This document shows, one piece after another, positions 54,601-58,000 of a DNA stretch of 64,000 nt; position 1 is the stretch's first letter, and the number at the start of each line of letters is the position of its first letter. Under the pieces are notes generated by a model. The model did no database searches, was not told the origin of the DNA, and worked only from the letters and a program-made list of their open reading frames with translations. The stretch spans positions 58,377,880 through 58,441,879 of the forward strand of contig CP141132.1 of assembly GCA_035236585.1 (NCBI GenBank), in the 5' to 3' direction. Made by a program: the position numbers and the translations under genes. The stretch is from Warburgia ugandensis (Eukaryota > Streptophyta > Magnoliopsida > Canellales > Canellaceae).

Positions 54601-55012
54601 AGGGAGTCGAGGCTTATACTTTCATATGAAAATAAAGATCTTCCCTTAGTTGCCTCCATGTTGAAGCCATAAAATTTCTGCATCGACACCACGTATTCTG
54701 ACATAATATCAATCTATCTCCCACTCTCTTTGAGAATCTAACACCTCTTGCGGTCTTCTGCCACTCAATTTATGTTCTTACACATTCCAGTTCTCTACAC
54801 CGTGTGATTCTCCAAAAACATCTGTCATCCTTCCCCTCCCACCATTCCCAACTTTTCCCGATGCAACTATTCCCTTTAGAAGTTCTTCCTACCCCAGATC
54901 TGAAAAGCCACTTTCTGAAAAGTCTTGTTCTTTTCTTTTGACCTTTTTATGCCCATAGCTCATCTTGAGTGTTCAAGAGTTTGCAGTTAATTGGTTGTTA
55001 ATGCATTTCTCC

Positions 55013-55068
<56 letters not shown>

Positions 55069-58000
55069 GATGTATGTTTTTATTTGGCACTCGCACTAGA
55101 AAGGCAGGAATGATGATGTGAAATAGTGGGCAAATTGATTAGTGTCCACTTGATTAATGTGATTCTGTGATCCGCAATAACATTTCTTTTTGATGTGGAC
55201 GTATTTCTTTGAACATCTGTTTAATAGAATTTTGTGGAGCTTTAGTGGTCTGCCTACGCGTAATGAAAGCCTTGAAGAAGGATGGTGAAAGGTTTCAAAT
55301 AGCCACATTGGCTAGTATCTTCTTGAAAATTTATGCTGCTTAAGTAAACAGGAGTGGGAATGGGAATTCTCGCCTCAGCCCAGTAGAGGCCCTGACGAAT
55401 CCTTTCACCGAATTCAAAAGGATGGAATACCAAGTTCTAGACAATTATCTAAATTGACCTCCTCTCCACATTGTTGATCTGCGGTCCATGGGTCATGTAT
55501 TCATGGGATTTAATTCATATGTTTTGTACTTACCAAACCTTACAGGCCTCCTCATCAACCACGTATAAAATACATAAATTCTTCTTGTTAAACTCTTTAA
55601 TAATTTTATCCACACCATATTTAGGTGCAGCAACTGCTTGATGTGATTGGTCCAACCTTGCTGCTCAACCTTAACAGAGTTTTATAACCTTGTTTACTGG
55701 AGTAGCTGCATGCAGAGTACAAAAAGTGCAAAAATTCTATTTTCTACATGTTTCTTATTCTTATCTAGTGGGATTTTATTTCTGTATTGTCAATATTAAG
55801 GGTTTTTATTTCTGCATTGTCAATATTAAAGAAGCATAACCAGTGGAAATTATTCTTGCCTTTGTATTCTTTGGCAAAATAACAAACTTCAATTAAGAAA
55901 GAAATAAAAGTGAGCAATGGCCTCCTAGTGCAGTGGCAGAAAAAGATCCTATGGGCCAAGGTCAAAGGTTTGAGCTGCTTATGGATGTGGGTTTTGCCTG
56001 CTTGGTTTGGCAGTAGGAGAAGAAAAAAAAGGCAGCCCGGTGCGTGAAGCTTAATGTATGTGGGGTCTAGTGAAGGGGCGGACCACGAAGTGTCTATAGT
56101 ACGCAACCTTACCTTGTATTTTTGCAAGATGCTGTTTGCATGCCACGAACCCCCGACCTCTAGGTCACATTACGACAACTCAACCCTTATGCCAAGGCTC
56201 CCATTCTCTTCTTGATTTGGTATTATCCGAGATAGAAACCTCACTTGCCTACCAAAAGAAAAATGGAAAACAAAAAACACAATGGAATAGGACATTGTTA
56301 CTAGAATGTTGAAATTCCTATTGATTGACTATGACAACCACTCTTTTAAACACCTTTGTGCTTTTTGTTTGTTTGTCTCCTTTTTGCTTCTATTTTTGTC
56401 TTTCTTTTTTGTTTTCACTTTATTTATTTATTTTTTGCCTTGTTTTAACTTATGTTTGAGGGCGCCTCAGAATTTGGACCAGAGTTGTTGCATGGAATAT
56501 TTATTTGCAGATATCCTTTCTACGAGGCAAAATTTCTTCTTCTTTGGCTAAAGGGTTATTTAGATATTATGAGCTTCTGTTTGTTGTAAATTACTTAATG
56601 TCCTGGCACACTTTTGAGGTAGGAACAAATTTCATGCATCCTATTGACATCTGATTAGAACTGATAAACTGTTGATGGAATATATGTTGGGGTAGTGGTG
56701 TGTAATGGCAATGTCAACCTCCATATCAAGGGTATCAACCGTAACGGATGACATGTTTACTTTAAGTAAAGAACAGAAATGGACAGGAATCTGCTCCTGT
56801 TTGTTCCCCATCATAAAACAAAAGATGAAAGGACTGTTTCTGTAGCATCTTCCTTGAATAAAGAAAAAGAAAAAGAGCATTGATATTACCAAATCATTTT
56901 ACTTTTAACAAAAGCAAAAAAGGAAAACAAAAACAATAAGAAAAAAAGGTAAAAACATTACTATGAGACTACTTGACTTCTAGTCTTTGACCACAAGTGG
57001 AAGGTTCCTCATGTTTTATTGTTCTTGTTTTGCAATTGAAACCATGTTGCTTCATTGCGAATTTCTCCTAAAGCATGGCCATTGAGTCACTAGTGACCAA
57101 TTATATGTATAATATATATTAGCTAGCAATGCGGTTGTCATTAATGCATGCTTTGTGGTTATCCAAAGTAAATATACATAATAAAATAATAAATAACAAG
57201 TTATAAAATTAATTTGGTATATTATGTAAATATACCTAAATTAGGGTATTTTATTTGGAAAATTTAGGTGAATTTTACCAAATCAATAATAACATAAATT
57301 ACTTGAATTCATGTAGCTTTGATAGGCTTAACCAGCTGAAACACCAAATTGATTGTAACAGGCCGGTCACCTTATAATGTCTATATAGCAATGCCCTGAC
57401 TTTTGCACGAAAGGGCCCTACCTTTGATGATCCAACTTGTTCATATGATTGTCCTGGAATAAGAAGTCAAGATGATTGCAAGATTGTAACGTCCTAACCA
57501 TGTTTTTGGGGGTAAAATTTAAACCACTGTTTATACATTATTGAAAGATTCTGACCGGCCGTTTCTTAATGTCTAAATTACAAACTTTCAGATGGTCCAA
57601 TTATCCAGTCTAGATGCTGTTTGACCTACTAGTCATCCAATGCTGGTGCAATTAGATGAACTGGTTTGGTCATCCAAAAGTGGGTTCCATTCAGCCAAAA
57701 ATGAGGCACTTCTACATACACACCCTATTGGGTGTCCGTTTCGACATAGATTAATAATATTTACCCAAGTTAGGTGAAGTTTACTTGAATAATATGTATA
57801 ATTGATAATTAAATAAAAGGGTAAAATTATCCAATTAATCCTAACAGGAAAGAGTTAAGTGTACTATCTGAGGGTTAATTTCCTCACTTCCATATGTGAT
57901 TGTCAATAACATAGAATAATAAATTACCCAAAACTTATAATATACATAATTAATTTTTGGCACGTAGCTCTAAGGACACTATCCAGTTTTCGAAAGCATG

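Noticed and set aside
57360-57960. Second LTR retrotransposon in intron 26
   Set aside because: Only an LTR-like start at 57485 is visible; there is no partner LTR, no primer site and no coding trace.
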